Assembly: GCF_947387555.1 (NCBI RefSeq)
Contig: NZ_CANDNZ010000002.1
Coordinates: 434,001 to 498,000 of the forward strand
Direction of reading: 5' to 3'
DNA length: 64,000 nt
From: Thalassomonas sp. RHCl1
Lineage (GTDB): Bacteria; Pseudomonadota; Gammaproteobacteria; Enterobacterales; Alteromonadaceae
Shown: piece by piece, positions 1-11,280 of the stretch
Layout of the letters: each line of letters opens with the position of its first letter
Numbering within the stretch: position 1 is the stretch's first letter
Position numbers and translations under genes: made by a program
The notes under the pieces: generated by a model
Databases searched by the model: none
What the model was told of the DNA's origin: nothing
Seen by the model: only the letters and a program-made list of their open reading frames with translations

Positions 1-1243
<1,243 letters not shown>

Positions 1244-1254
1244 GAAAGCCAACA

Positions 1255-3663
1255 ATGAAATTTAGTGAATCCTGGTTACGTGAATGGGTGAATCCTGCCA
1301 TTTCATCTGAAGAATTAACCCACCAAATCACCATGGCTGGCTTGGAAGTTGACGGTGTTGACCCTGTTGCCGGCGAATTTACCGGTGTTAAAGTCGGTGA
1401 AGTGATTGAATGCGGCCAGCACCCGGATGCCGATAAGTTACAGGTAACCAAAGTTAATTTAGGCGATGAAATTGTTGATATCGTTTGTGGCGCCAAGAAC
1501 TGTCGTTTAGGGTTAAAAGTTGCCGTGGCCACCGTAGGTGCGGTATTACCGGGTAATTTTAAGATCAAAAAAGCCAAACTACGCGGCCAGCCTTCGTTTG
1601 GTATGCTGTGCTCTGAATCTGAGCTTGGCCTGGAAGAAACCTCAGACGGTATTATTGAATTGCCATCAGATGCGCCAATCGGTACCTGTGTGCGTGAATA
1701 CCTGAACTTAGATGATGTCACTATCGATGTCGATTTAACCGCCAACCGCGGTGACTGTTTAGGTATTAAAGGTCTGGCCCGTGAAGTCGGCGTATTAAAC
1801 TCACTTGCCGTGAATGAAGTTGAGACGCCTGCGGTATCGCCAAGCATCGATGATAAGCGCGAGATCACCATCAGCGCCGGTGAAGCTTGCCCGCGTTATT
1901 TAGGCCGTGTGATCAAAGGCATTAATGTCAACGCGGTATCACCGCTGTGGTTAGTAGAAAAACTGCGTCGTTGTGGTGTACGCAGCATAGACCCTGTTGT
2001 CGATGTGACTAACTACGTTCTGCTTGAGCTTGGTCACCCGATGCATGCGTTTGATTTGGCGAAAATTGATGGCGGTATCGATGTGCGTTTTGCCAACGAA
2101 GGTGAAAAGCTGGTACTGCTGGATGAAAATGAAGTGACGTTATCAAGCAATACTTTAGTGATTGCCGATACTGGTTCCGGTGAGAATAACGGCAACAGTA
2201 AAGCCCTTGCTATGGCGGGTATTTTCGGTGGTTTGCATTCAGGTGTTACCGCTGACAGCCAGGATATTTTCCTGGAAAGTGCCTTCTTTGCACCTCTGGC
2301 CATTCTGGGCAAAGCCCGCCAATACGGCTTGCATACCGATGCTTCTCACCGCTATGAGCGTGGTGTCGATCCCCAGTTGCAGCATCAGGCAATGGAACGT
2401 GCGACCGCGTTGTTATTAGAGATTGTTGGCGGTCAGGCCGGTCCTGTGATTGAAGCCAAGCATGAAAGCCATATCCCGGCAGAAAAAAACGTCACTCTTC
2501 GCCGTGAAAAACTCGACGGCCGTATTGGTTTCCATATTGAAGACAATACCGTGACTGAGATCTTAGCACGTCTGGGTTTCACCGTTGATTTTAGCAACGA
2601 CCGCTGGCAGGTGGTTGTCCCCGCCTACCGTTTCGATATTTCAATTGAAGTGGATTTGATTGAAGAAGTCGCGCGTATTTTTGGCTACAACAATATCCCG
2701 AATGTTTCACCGACTGCCAAGCTGACCATGCCTACGCACCGTGAAGCCGAGTTGTCTGTGGCGAAATTGCGCAATACTTTAGTCAGCCGCGGTTATCAGG
2801 AAGCCATTACCTACAGCTTTGTTGATCCTAAGGTACAAGAGCTGCTTCACCCGGGTCAGGAAGTGATGACCTTGCCACACCCGATTTCCTCGGAAATGTC
2901 GGTGATGCGTCTGAGCATGTGGACCGGCTTATTGCAGGCGATGTCTTATAACCAGAACCGCCAGCAAAACCGGGTACGCTTGTTTGAAACCGGTTTGCGT
3001 TTTATTCCGGATGAAAGTGTTGAAAACGGCGTGCGCCAGGAGCAAATGCTTGCCGGTGTGATCTCCGGTCAGCGCAATGATGAGCACTGGCAGATGGAAA
3101 AAGCCGCCAGTGACTTTTATGATATTAAAGGTGATGTTGAAGCCTTATTGTCATTAACAGCCGATGCCGGCGCTTATGAATTTTCCCAGGCAGAAATTGA
3201 TGCTTTGCACCCGGGACAGACGGCAGCGATCCATAAAAATGGCAAGCTTGTAGGCCACATTGGTACCTTACATCCTGAATTAGAAAGGAAATTAGGACTT
3301 AATGGCCGGACATTAATGTTCGAAATATTATTGTCTGAAGTATTAACTCAAAAACTACCTGAGGCACGCGATTTATCTCGCTTCCCGTCGAATAGACGTG
3401 ACATTGCCGTGGTGGTTGAAGAGCAAATAAATGCTAATAAAGTGTTACAACTTATTGAAAAGGTTGGCGGAAATTATTTAGTTGATCTAAACTTGTTCGA
3501 TGTATATCAGGGCAAGGGTATAGAACCCGGCTTTAAGAGCCTAGCGATTGCCATGATATTACAAGATCATGACAAGACTCTTGAAGAGAAAGATATTAAC
3601 GAAGTCGTTAATCGCGTGGTTGATACGTTAAAAGTTGAACTAAATGCATCACTGAGGGATTAA
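1255..3663 (+). CDS. pheT: Phenylalanine--tRNA ligase beta subunit
   Basis: Beta subunit of PheRS (802 residues, close to the usual 795), providing tRNA binding and editing. The N-terminal EMAPII-like OB domain (about 40-150) contains [15 protein letters not shown] and [17 protein letters not shown]3/B4 editing and B5 domains follow (about 210-480). The C-terminal FDX-ACB anticodon-binding domain begins near [15 protein letters not shown]. The gene lies directly between pheS and ihfA with very short gaps, the standard gammaproteobacterial order. Confidence 0.98.
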   Translation: MKFSESWLREWVNPAISSEELTHQITMAGLEVDGVDPVAGEFTGVKVGEVIECGQHPDADKLQVTKVNLGDEIVDIVCGAKNCRLGLKVAVATVGAVLPGNFKIKKAKLRGQPSFGMLCSESELGLEETSDGIIELPSDAPIGTCVREYLNLDDVTIDVDLTANRGDCLGIKGLAREVGVLNSLAVNEVETPAVSPSIDDKREITISAGEACPRYLGRVIKGINVNAVSPLWLVEKLRRCGVRSIDPVVDVTNYVLLELGHPMHAFDLAKIDGGIDVRFANEGEKLVLLDENEVTLSSNTLVIADTGSGENNGNSKALAMAGIFGGLHSGVTADSQDIFLESAFFAPLAILGKARQYGLHTDASHRYERGVDPQLQHQAMERATALLLEIVGGQAGPVIEAKHESHIPAEKNVTLRREKLDGRIGFHIEDNTVTEILARLGFTVDFSNDRWQVVVPAYRFDISIEVDLIEEVARIFGYNNIPNVSPTAKLTMPTHREAELSVAKLRNTLVSRGYQEAITYSFVDPKVQELLHPGQEVMTLPHPISSEMSVMRLSMWTGLLQAMSYNQNRQQNRVRLFETGLRFIPDESVENGVRQEQMLAGVISGQRNDEHWQMEKAASDFYDIKGDVEALLSLTADAGAYEFSQAEIDALHPGQTAAIHKNGKLVGHIGTLHPELERKLGLNGRTLMFEILLSEVLTQKLPEARDLSRFPSNRRDIAVVVEEQINANKVLQLIEKVGGNYLVDLNLFDVYQGKGIEPGFKSLAIAMILQDHDKTLEEKDINEVVNRVVDTLKVELNASLRD

Positions 3664-3666
3664 GCA

Positions 3667-3963
3667 ATGGCGCTGACCAAAGCAGAAGTAGCAGAACATT
3701 TATTTGAAAAAGTCGGGTTAAGCAAGCGCGACGCCAAAGAAATGGTTGAAGTATTCTTTGAAGAAATACGTGGAACCTTAGAAAGCGGCGAGCAGGTTAA
3801 ACTTTCCGGATTTGGTAACTTTGATCTTCGTGAGAAAAGTGAACGTCCCGGGCGTAATCCGAAAACCGGTGAAGATATTCCTATCTCAGCACGTAAGGTA
3901 GTGACATTCAGACCGGGACAAAAATTAAAAAGTCGCGTAGAAGCGGGAAATCAGGATAACTAA
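3667..3963 (+). CDS. ihfA: Integration host factor subunit alpha
   Basis: DNA-bending nucleoid protein that pairs with IhfB and acts in recombination, replication and transcription control. The product has 98 residues, the standard length. The diagnostic beta-arm [14 protein letters not shown] with its intercalating proline is present, as is [11 protein letters not shown]. It starts three bases after the pheT stop, so it is probably translated from the same transcript. A good hairpin terminator follows at 4024-4048. Confidence 0.97.
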   Translation: MALTKAEVAEHLFEKVGLSKRDAKEMVEVFFEEIRGTLESGEQVKLSGFGNFDLREKSERPGRNPKTGEDIPISARKVVTFRPGQKLKSRVEAGNQDN

Positions 3964-4023
3964 CTGATTTTCACGTGATAAACTTTACAGCTTATCACGC
4001 AGACTTTTGATATGGATATCCCG

Positions 4024-4048
4024 ATAAAGGCCGCATTGCGGCCTTTAT
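4024..4048 (+). terminator. Rho-independent terminator after ihfA
   Basis: A GC-rich stem, AAAGGCCGC paired with GCGGCCTTT around a short ATT loop, is followed by an AT-rich tract. It lies about 60 bases after the ihfA stop and is placed to end the pheST-ihfA transcript. Confidence 0.8.
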
Positions 4049-4202
4049 TACGTTATAAAGGATGTTCTATTAAGCTTATTTGGGTTTGATGCAGATAAGC
4101 GCAAAAACCTCCCCTAAACCTGCCCCTATCTCCCGCTCAGTGCTCAATTGCATAACCTTTCCTATACTTTTAGGGCTTGAATGTTCGATAGTGAGAGAGG
4201 TT

Positions 4203-5138
4203 ATGAAAAAATTATTAATGCTCCTGGTTTTTTCGTTAATAACAACTGCGACCAGCTATGCTAAAAAACCTGTGATTTGCGGCTCCAACTGGCCGGTTTG
4301 GGAAGTGGTACATGCCATGGCTGAGCTCAATCAAATTGATGAGTTTGAGTATCGCTATGAAAAATATGAAACCTGTGTTGCTGCCTTTCAGTCGGGAGTC
4401 AGGGACATGACTTTTGTCACCCTGTATGACTTTATCGCGATGCAGCGCATAAAAAATAACGGTGTGGTTCTTGCCGCCACCGATTACAGCTCGGGAGGCG
4501 ACGGCGTGGTGCTGCATGGCAACAGCGGTTCGCTAAACGGGAAAAAACTCGGGCTGCAGTCGAACTCGATTTCCCTGTATTTCACCCATCTTTTCCTGAA
4601 AAAACAGGGCTTGTCATTAAATGATATCCAAATCATCAATGTCAGCAGTGATAAAGTCAGCGAGGCATTCCTTAAAAACAAACAACTAGCCGGTGTCGTC
4701 GGCTGGAATCCTAATCTGGATGAGGCCATCAAGGGGGGAGGGAAGTTGACCGCCACCAGTGCTGATTTTCCGGAAAATATTTTTGATCTGGTGGTGGTAA
4801 ACCGGGATGCGTATAAGAAAAACCCTGAGCTTTATCATAATTTTATTAAGAAGTATTTTAACGCCGTTAATGACAAAGCGGTGCTGGCTAAAATGGCGAT
4901 GCTGTCGCAAGTGCCGGTGAAGGAGTTTGAACTTTGGCTCAGTGATGCACACATTTATAAAGATGCGACTGGTTCATTGGCTGCCTTTCCCCGAATGAAG
5001 GCGGTAGCCGACGAAGTACAGGCATTTTTTAAAATACCGCCAACATCCCTGAAAGGCCGGATACGTAAATCTTTCGGCGATGTGTCACTTAATACCGAGC
5101 AACTATTTGACGACTCGATATTAAAAAAGCTGAAATAG
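4203..5138 (+). CDS. Exported substrate-binding protein (NitT/TauT/SsuA-like)
   Basis: Predicted periplasmic solute-binding protein of 311 residues. The signal peptide is MKKLLMLLVFSLITTATSYA. The mature part begins VICGSNWPVWEV and has the two-lobed pattern of NMT1/SsuA-like proteins (EAFLKNKQLAGVVGWNPNLDEA; FDLVVVNRDAYKK). I chose the ATG at 4203 because it follows GAGAGAGG and opens the signal peptide; the frame stays open upstream to 4080. No permease or ATPase gene is adjacent, so it is an orphan and its ligand is unknown. Confidence 0.8.
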   Translation: MKKLLMLLVFSLITTATSYAKKPVICGSNWPVWEVVHAMAELNQIDEFEYRYEKYETCVAAFQSGVRDMTFVTLYDFIAMQRIKNNGVVLAATDYSSGGDGVVLHGNSGSLNGKKLGLQSNSISLYFTHLFLKKQGLSLNDIQIINVSSDKVSEAFLKNKQLAGVVGWNPNLDEAIKGGGKLTATSADFPENIFDLVVVNRDAYKKNPELYHNFIKKYFNAVNDKAVLAKMAMLSQVPVKEFELWLSDAHIYKDATGSLAAFPRMKAVADEVQAFFKIPPTSLKGRIRKSFGDVSLNTEQLFDDSILKKLK

Positions 5139-5215
5139 GTTTAAGCAATAAGCTTTGTCAGCCGGGGTAAATTTGCTTATGAGTTTATCCAGGTTGCGGG
5201 CTTGCCAGGACAAAG

Positions 5216-5758
5216 CTAAGTCAGCGGGCCCCGGGTAATGATTTGATTGTTTGCCGAGAGTCTGCGGATCAAGCGTTTCACCGCAATAGCGAGTAAATTG
5301 CCCAGTAACAGTAAGACAATGGCAAAAGTTGCGCCTGTGGCTAAGGCATGCATGTCCAGCGGCACAGCCAGCTGATATTGCCTGAGTGTGGCAGTTGCCA
5401 GCTCGGGATCGATTTGGGTGATAAAATAATATAAGCGGTTCAGGTAGTCCCCTTGCTGCAGATTAGTCAGGCTCTGGTTAAATCCTTCAATACGCAGCAT
5501 CAGGTTTTCTATCATCTGTCCTGTCTGTTGGAACACATCATCGCTATTGCTTTGATAACGTTCGATCAGGGCCAGTAAATTTCCCTGAAACTGATTATCG
5601 GCAATGGCCTGGAATTGATCCAGCTGGTAATGGGCTTCGTGTAAATGGCCGGATAATCTTTGCATATATTGCTGCATAAATTCGGGTAACTGTAACCCCA
5701 GGATAAAAAAGACAGTAAACAAACAACGATCAATTAAAGTGGCTAGCATTTTAGGCAT
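5216..5758 (-). CDS. DUF2937-like inner membrane protein
   Basis: A 180-residue protein with an N-terminal hydrophobic segment (LIDRCLFTVFFILGLQLPEF), a central helical region rich in Gln and Leu (about 35-130) and a second membrane segment (ATFAIVLLLLGNLLAIAVKRL). The layout and the LQLPEFMQQY..RLSGHL..AHYQLDQF pattern fit the DUF2937 family of gammaproteobacterial membrane proteins, assigned from memory. Its function is unknown. It is convergent with the binding-protein gene and divergent from azoR. Confidence 0.7.
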   Translation of the reverse strand: MPKMLATLIDRCLFTVFFILGLQLPEFMQQYMQRLSGHLHEAHYQLDQFQAIADNQFQGNLLALIERYQSNSDDVFQQTGQMIENLMLRIEGFNQSLTNLQQGDYLNRLYYFITQIDPELATATLRQYQLAVPLDMHALATGATFAIVLLLLGNLLAIAVKRLIRRLSANNQIITRGPLT

Positions 5759-6055
5759 AAGCAGTATCTTTTGGCATAGTATCGCTCTTTAGACAAGGAC
5801 TATTGCCGTCAAAGTCCTTGAACAACTAATATTATACGCGATTAATCTCAATATACGAGAAATCCACTCATAAAGTTATTTGCATATATATCAATGGCTA
5901 ACAGAGAGTTTAAAACCGTGAAAATTAGCCAGGCAAGATACTGGTAACGGTTTAACTTGTTCATTCGAATAAATAGGATGATATCTTAGTTTTTTTGTGT
6001 TTTTAATCTTAATTATCGATAGATAAAATGGCCTCACAAATTTGAGGAGTAGCAC

Positions 6056-6655
6056 ATGTCTAAGATTCTAGTATTAAATACCGGCCTGAACGGCGAGCAA
6101 AGTAATTCCACTAAATTCACCCAAATGTACCTGGATGTCAGAAAATCATCGGGGTTAGTTGATGAGGTGACTGTGCGGGATCTCAATGATGAGCAACTGC
6201 CTCATTTAAGCGCACAGGAAATGCAGGCCTGGATGACCCCGGCGGAGCAGCAAACGCCGCAGCAACAGCAATTGGCTAAGTTATCGGATGAATTGATCGA
6301 TGAGCTGATGGCCCATGACATTATTGTTATAGGTATGCCCATGTATAACCTCGGCGTACCTTCTACTTTTAAAGCCTATATCGACCGGATTGCCCGTGCC
6401 GGTAAAACCTTCAGCTATACCGAAAATGGCCCGCAAGGTTTAGTCAATAATACCAAGGTGGTGGTGCTTGCTGCCCGCGGCGGCATGTATCAGGGAACCC
6501 CTATGGATACCCAAACCGGTTTTATTAAAGGTATTTATGGCTTGATGGGCATCAGTGAGGTGGACTTTATTTATGCCGAGGGCCTGAACATGGGAGAGGA
6601 AATTGCCGAAAAAGCCTGGGTAGCGGCCAATGAGCAACTCGAGCAAACGGTATAA
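6056..6655 (+). CDS. azoR: FMN-dependent NADH-azoreductase
   Basis: Cytoplasmic flavodoxin-fold quinone/azo reductase of 199 residues that uses FMN and NADH. Family marks are the N-terminal ILVLNTGLNGEQSNSTK phosphate-binding loop, GMPMYNLGVPSTFKAYIDRI and ARAGKTFSYTENGPQGL in the FMN site, and the AARGGMYQGTPMD loop. The start has a GAGGAG site at 6043-6048. A strong terminator follows, so the gene is monocistronic. The likely role is quinone and electrophile detoxification. Confidence 0.93.
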   Translation: MSKILVLNTGLNGEQSNSTKFTQMYLDVRKSSGLVDEVTVRDLNDEQLPHLSAQEMQAWMTPAEQQTPQQQQLAKLSDELIDELMAHDIIVIGMPMYNLGVPSTFKAYIDRIARAGKTFSYTENGPQGLVNNTKVVVLAARGGMYQGTPMDTQTGFIKGIYGLMGISEVDFIYAEGLNMGEEIAEKAWVAANEQLEQTV

Positions 6656-6673
6656 GTAGTAATATTTGTTAAC

Positions 6674-6699
6674 AATCAGCCTTCGGGCTGATTTTTTTT
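6674..6699 (+). terminator. Rho-independent terminator after azoR
   Basis: The stem AATCAGCC / GGCTGATT with a TTCG tetraloop runs straight into seven T residues. It lies about 20 bases after the azoR stop and is a textbook intrinsic terminator. Confidence 0.92.
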
Positions 6700-6971
6700 G
6701 CCATATCGCTGAGATCCCCTTGCCTGTGCTGTGTCGACCTTAGCGACAAGGGGATAGTGGGTTAACTAAGTCTCTGATAACTACAGATAAAGCTAGACTT
6801 CCTGTTATCTGGCTTTTATGATTTCCCGGCCAGTACCGGTATTTTTAAAATCATTGCTGGCGTGCATGCTGAACCCAAGATAGACGGTTCAGGTATTTTA
6901 GCATTGCGTAAGCCGGTTTCCCGATAAAAATACCGCGGCAATTTTCCATCAAATAAAGAGTCACTTTATCT
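6700..6971. other. Intergenic region with an imperfect hairpin
   Basis: No gene is seen. A 9-bp inverted repeat, ATCCCCTTG at 6714-6722 and CAAGGGGAT at 6747-6755, can form a hairpin extended by TGTCG/CGACA pairing inside. The rest should hold the promoter of the ABC transporter gene, but no clear -35/-10 pair was identified. Confidence 0.35.
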
Positions 6972-8753
6972 ATGCGCAGCAGCCAGTACCCGGAGCGTGA
7001 TACCACTAAAATCAACTGGGGCGTAGCTAAAATGCTCTGGCCCTACCTGCTTGAATTTAAGACAAGAATAAGTTTAGCCATTGCCTGTTTGATTTTAACC
7101 AAAGTTGCCAGTGTTTATTTACCTTTTGTGCTTAAGGATATTGTCGATACCCTGGATAACAATCAAGATAACCGGGTCTATCTGGTGCCTTTTGCGCTGG
7201 TGGCGGCTTATGGCTTGGTACGTTTTTCTGTCATGTTATTTGCTGAAATTCGCGATACTTTGTTTGGCAGGGTGACCGAGCGGGCGATGCGCCGTATTGG
7301 TTTGCAGGTTTTTCGCCATTTGCACAGCCTGGACCTTGATTTTCATCTGAACCGGCAAACCGGCGGTTTATCCCGGGATATAGATCGCGGCACTTCGGGG
7401 ATCAGTTTTTTACTGAGATTTATGGTGTTTAATATCGTGCCGACCCTGATAGAGATCATCATGGTGGTGTCTATTTTACTGGTCAATTACGGCATCTGGT
7501 TTGCGCTGATCACCCTGGCTTCTATCTTTTGCTATATTGCCTTTTCGGTGGTGGCCACCGAGCGGCGTACCCGTTATATCCGCGCCGCAAATAAGGCAGA
7601 CTCCTCCAGTAATACCCGGGCCATCGACAGCCTGATTAATTTTGAGACCGTGAAGTATTTTACCAACGAAGATTACGAGGCCAGGGCTTATGATAAACAA
7701 CTGGCGGTGTGGGAGCAGGCCAGGGCACAAAACCGCTTATCTTTGTTTGCCTTAAACGGTGGTCAGGGGCTGATTATTTCTTTGTCGATGACGGCCATGC
7801 TGGCATTATCGGCCTACCAGGTGACCTATGGGGAAATGACCTTGGGGGATTTTGTGCTGATCACCGCTTTTATGATGCAACTTTTTATCCCGCTTAATTT
7901 TCTCGGCTTTGTTTACCGTGAAATTAAAGGCTCCCTGGCGAATATTGAACATATGTTTGATTTATTAAAGAAAGTGCCTAAAGTGCAGGATAAAGCCGGT
8001 GCCGGTCAGTTGCAGATCAATGGCGGCAATATAGAGCTCAACGACATCAGTTTTTCCTATGACGACAAACGGACGATATTACAAAAGGTCTCTTTTTCGG
8101 TTGGCGCTGGCCAGAAAGTCGCCATTGTTGGTGAAAGCGGCTCGGGTAAGTCTACCCTGGTTAAGATGCTGTTTCGCTTTTATGATGTCTCAAGCGGCAG
8201 CATTGCCATAGACGGGCAGAACATTACCGAAGTGACTCAGCATTCCCTACGCCATAATATCGGCATCGTGCCGCAGGACACGGTATTGTTTAACGAATCA
8301 TTATTTGAAAATGTCCGTTACGGCAATCCCGAGGCAAGTGATAGTGATGTTTATAAGGCGATAGAGCTGGCACACCTTAGCGCTTTTGTCGCTTCTTTAC
8401 CTGAAGGTGTCGATACCCTGGTGGGGGAGCGTGGATTAAAACTCTCTGGCGGTGAGAAACAAAGAGTCGCCATTGCCCGCACTATCTTAAAAGATCCGGC
8501 GATCTTAGTGTTTGATGAGGCGACTTCGTCGCTGGACAGCCACTCGGAGCAGGCGATCCTATCCGCTATCAAAGAAGTGGCGCGCGAGCGCACCAGTGTG
8601 GTGATCGCTCACAGGTTATCGACTATAGTGGATGCCGATCATATTATTGTCATGAATAAAGGCAAAGTCGTGGAGCAGGGGCAGCATAACCAGTTGCTGG
8701 CTCAATCTGGTTATTACCAAAAAATGTGGAAAATACAGCAATCGCAGTCATAA
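6972..8753 (+). CDS. Atm1/HMT-type ABC exporter, fused permease and ATPase
   Basis: Half-size ABC exporter of 593 residues. An N-terminal transmembrane domain (about 30-320) carries the Atm1-like TGGLSRDIDRGTSGISF and NFETVKYFTNEDYEA elements typical of the ABCB6/ABCB7 branch. The C-terminal ATPase has Walker A GESGSGKST, signature LSGGEKQRVAIART and Walker B ILVFDEATSSLDS, plus the H-loop AHRLST. The family exports glutathione or persulfide conjugates, or heavy metals. The substrate here is not determinable. The exported peptidase-like gene follows about 50 bases downstream and may be co-transcribed. Confidence 0.9.
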   Translation: MRSSQYPERDTTKINWGVAKMLWPYLLEFKTRISLAIACLILTKVASVYLPFVLKDIVDTLDNNQDNRVYLVPFALVAAYGLVRFSVMLFAEIRDTLFGRVTERAMRRIGLQVFRHLHSLDLDFHLNRQTGGLSRDIDRGTSGISFLLRFMVFNIVPTLIEIIMVVSILLVNYGIWFALITLASIFCYIAFSVVATERRTRYIRAANKADSSSNTRAIDSLINFETVKYFTNEDYEARAYDKQLAVWEQARAQNRLSLFALNGGQGLIISLSMTAMLALSAYQVTYGEMTLGDFVLITAFMMQLFIPLNFLGFVYREIKGSLANIEHMFDLLKKVPKVQDKAGAGQLQINGGNIELNDISFSYDDKRTILQKVSFSVGAGQKVAIVGESGSGKSTLVKMLFRFYDVSSGSIAIDGQNITEVTQHSLRHNIGIVPQDTVLFNESLFENVRYGNPEASDSDVYKAIELAHLSAFVASLPEGVDTLVGERGLKLSGGEKQRVAIARTILKDPAILVFDEATSSLDSHSEQAILSAIKEVARERTSVVIAHRLSTIVDADHIIVMNKGKVVEQGQHNQLLAQSGYYQKMWKIQQSQS

Positions 8754-8804
8754 TTGTTAGCGAAAAGCGCAGGCGTTAAATCATACTATGCAGGATATTT
8801 TGTT

Positions 8805-10025
8805 ATGGACAATAAAAAATATTGGCTAACAGCCGTGTTGCTGCTTTGTCCTTTACTGCTCTGTTTTATACTGCCGGGGAGCAATGCAGTGGCTTTTGCC
8901 CGGGAAAATACCATGGTGCCCGCCAAAGCAGCTAACCAACTCAGTATTGAAGAATTACGCCTGCCCAAGGCGATGGCGGCTATGCCGGGATTAACCCGGA
9001 TATTAGAGCCCAGGATTGCACTTTTTAGCGAGCAATTATCCCGGGTACGCAATCTGACCGCTTTTACCCAGCTGGTGCTGCGCCACGGCAGCGGGCTTTG
9101 GCGGGATGCGGTTGCCGGTTTCGATCAGCAACAGGATAATGATGACCGGGCACTTTATTGGGCGCGGTTAAAAATGACCCGGGCCATCAGGCAGGCGCCT
9201 GTCTTTACTTCCCTGTTACCGGCGCAGCAGCAAAAACTACTCTGGCAATTTGAATTGTTATCCCGCGGCCAGCAGGATATTAAGTTTAACCGCAAGGCAA
9301 AGAAGAGGGTGCTGATCACAGGTTTTGATCCTTTTTTTCTTGACCGCAAAATAACACAAGCGAATCCCTCGGGAGCCATCGCCCTGGCGCTGGACGGTTT
9401 ATCCTTATCCTTTGACGGCAGCAGCGCTGAAATTGAAAGTTTAATCTTACCGGTGCGTTTTCATGACTTTGATCAGGGAATGGTGGAAACCTTGTTAACT
9501 CCTTATTTTAAAGAGAACAAAATTGATATGCTGATCACTATTTCCATGGGTAGGGAGCATTTCGATCTGGAACGTTTCCCGGGTCTGCGGCGCAGTGCCT
9601 CAGCCCCGGATAACCTGAATGTTTACACCGGGGCTAGTGAGCAGGCGCCGCTATTGCCTAAACTTGGGAAAAAGCAGCTGTCAGGGCCCGAGTTTTTGGA
9701 ATTCAGCTTACCGGCCGAGGCGATGCAAGCGGTTGCCGGCAGTTATCCCGTTAATGATAACCGTAAGGTACAAACTCTGGACGGAAAGGTTACCGCTGCG
9801 TCATTGACGGCATTGCAGGGACAAGTCTCGGTGGAGGGCTCCGGCGGCGGTTACTTATCCAATGAAATTTCCTATCGCAGTTTATTACTGCGTGAGCAAT
9901 ATGCGCCGCTGATCCCGGTAGGTCATATCCACACGCCAAAAATTTCCGGCTATCAGGCGGCTGAAAGTAAAAAAATCACCACCCAAGTCAAGGCGATGAT
10001 CAGTGCCGCGCTAACAGGTATTTGA
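8805..10025 (+). CDS. Exported pyroglutamyl-peptidase I-like (C15) protein, Cys replaced by Ser
   Basis: A 406-residue protein with a signal peptide (WLTAVLLLCPLLLCFILPG). An extra N-terminal region of about 135 mature residues leads into a C15-like domain starting VLITGFDPFF near 169. The Glu-containing segment GREHFDLERF (Glu256) and a His in GHIHTP (374 or 376) are kept. The segment that normally reads xYVCNHxxY, with the catalytic Cys, reads GGYLSNEISY here, putting Ser352 at the nucleophile position. I chose ATG 8805, with AGGA upstream, over the in-frame TTG at 8754. It could be a Ser variant or a non-catalytic relative. Confidence 0.75.
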   Translation: MDNKKYWLTAVLLLCPLLLCFILPGSNAVAFARENTMVPAKAANQLSIEELRLPKAMAAMPGLTRILEPRIALFSEQLSRVRNLTAFTQLVLRHGSGLWRDAVAGFDQQQDNDDRALYWARLKMTRAIRQAPVFTSLLPAQQQKLLWQFELLSRGQQDIKFNRKAKKRVLITGFDPFFLDRKITQANPSGAIALALDGLSLSFDGSSAEIESLILPVRFHDFDQGMVETLLTPYFKENKIDMLITISMGREHFDLERFPGLRRSASAPDNLNVYTGASEQAPLLPKLGKKQLSGPEFLEFSLPAEAMQAVAGSYPVNDNRKVQTLDGKVTAASLTALQGQVSVEGSGGGYLSNEISYRSLLLREQYAPLIPVGHIHTPKISGYQAAESKKITTQVKAMISAALTGI

Positions 10026-10061
10026 GCAGCTTGCTTATATACCCTTTGCTTTTCATACCTG

Positions 10062-10091
10062 CGAAAAATACCGTCCATCCTGGATATCAAA
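10062..10091 (+). repeat. Solitary copy of the ACCGTCCAT repeat
   Basis: The stretch GAAAAATACCGTCCATCCTGG followed by ATATCAAAG resembles the 50-bp repeats at 11131-11280 downstream of the next gene. It also ends in the reverse complement of their CTTTGATATCC word. It lies between the C15-like gene and the hydrolase gene. Confidence 0.55.
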
Positions 10092-10271
10092 GTGACGGAG
10101 TTAGCGGAGAAGGCTTGGCGACTACCTGGCAAACCAATAAAGAATAACTTGTATTTTTCCCCCACGGACAACATGCCATTCAACGCTTTTTCTATGATAT
10201 TTATCGTAAGCGACTAGGCATAGATCACGCCATTTCATAGACTGAAGTTTTACAGCAAAAAGGAGTTTATT

Positions 10272-11087
10272 ATGTCTAAGTTGACAGCCGGGCAGATCGC
10301 CCGCCAATATCACCAAGGTCAACAGGATAAAGCGACATTTGTGTTTGTGCATGGCAATACGCAAAATGATACCTGTGGCGAAGGGTTAATAGACTACTTT
10401 CAGCGTAAGGGGCATACAACATTAAGTTACGACTTGCCGGGACATGGCGACTCACCATTGCAAACGGAAGATTATTGTTATTCTGATCTGATTGATTTAA
10501 ACCAGGCAATACTCAAGCAATACCCAGCCAAACACTATATTTTGGCGGGTCACTCGCTGGGGGGCATGATACAGTCAGGCACTGTCGGTCGTTACAAACT
10601 CAGCAATGCCAGCTTGTTATTGTGCGGCAGTTTCGATAGCAATCCGATGGATGAGCGTGCCAGAATGGCACATGAGGACGTCAGTGAAATGCGCAAATTA
10701 ATTCATGATTATGTACAGCAAGGGTATGAGTTATTTCAAGAGCAGCGTAAATTTGATTACTACGCCAACAAAGCATTAGACGATGACAACTTAAAAAATA
10801 TTAACCGTCAAAACACCCACCCCACAGCCAATGCCAATAATCTCTTGACCTTGTCTGGTTTCAGTGCCCGAACCGAGCTGGTGCAGCTGGGGTTACCTAT
10901 GTTAGTGCTGCACGGGGAAGATGAAGATGTCATAACCTCTGCCATGATACAAGCCATGGCATCACATTATACAAACATGCAGATAGCCTGGTATCCAAAT
11001 GCAGGTCATTATGCTTTTTATCAATACCCAGAGCTGACTGAATCATACCTGGACTCACATTACGACTTTCTTATTGGGGCGGACTAA
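10272..11087 (+). CDS. Alpha/beta hydrolase
   Basis: Cytoplasmic alpha/beta-hydrolase-fold protein of 271 residues with no signal peptide. The oxyanion segment FVFVHGNTQND, the nucleophile elbow GHSLGGM, the late acid in LVLHGEDEDVI and the catalytic His in NAGHYAFY make a complete triad. The start is preceded by AAAAGGAG. The substrate cannot be assigned from sequence. ACCGTCCAT-type repeats lie on both sides of the gene. Confidence 0.87.
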   Translation: MSKLTAGQIARQYHQGQQDKATFVFVHGNTQNDTCGEGLIDYFQRKGHTTLSYDLPGHGDSPLQTEDYCYSDLIDLNQAILKQYPAKHYILAGHSLGGMIQSGTVGRYKLSNASLLLCGSFDSNPMDERARMAHEDVSEMRKLIHDYVQQGYELFQEQRKFDYYANKALDDDNLKNINRQNTHPTANANNLLTLSGFSARTELVQLGLPMLVLHGEDEDVITSAMIQAMASHYTNMQIAWYPNAGHYAFYQYPELTESYLDSHYDFLIGAD

Positions 11088-11130
11088 TGCCCGGGATGGC
11101 CAATGGGGGAGGAGGAGTTTATCCCATTGC

Positions 11131-11280
11131 TTATCTTTGATGTCCCTATTACCGCAAAATACCGTCCATGCTGGTCATTATTGCTCTTTGATATCCTATC
11201 ACCGCAAAATACCGTCCATGCTGGCCGTTATTGCTCTTTGATATCCTATCACTGCAATATATCATCCATCCTGGACATAA
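11131..11280 (+). repeat. Three tandem 50-bp repeats
   Basis: Units repeat with an exact 50-bp period: ACCGCAAAATACCGTCCATG at 11151 and again at 11201, with a degenerate third copy (ACTGCAATATATCATCCATC) at 11251. The spacers share TTGCTCTTTGATATCCTATC. An open frame at 11103-11300 consists mostly of these repeats and is not treated as a gene. The array sits between the convergent hydrolase and mltD genes. Confidence 0.8.

Noticed and set aside
5151-5217. Inverted repeat AGCTTTGTC / GACAAAGCT between convergent genes
   Set aside because: The arms are 49 bases apart with no clear T run. It may form a weak terminator but the evidence is too thin to call.
11131-11280. CRISPR array
   Set aside because: The repeats run directly into one another with shared spacer sequence, and there are no cas genes.
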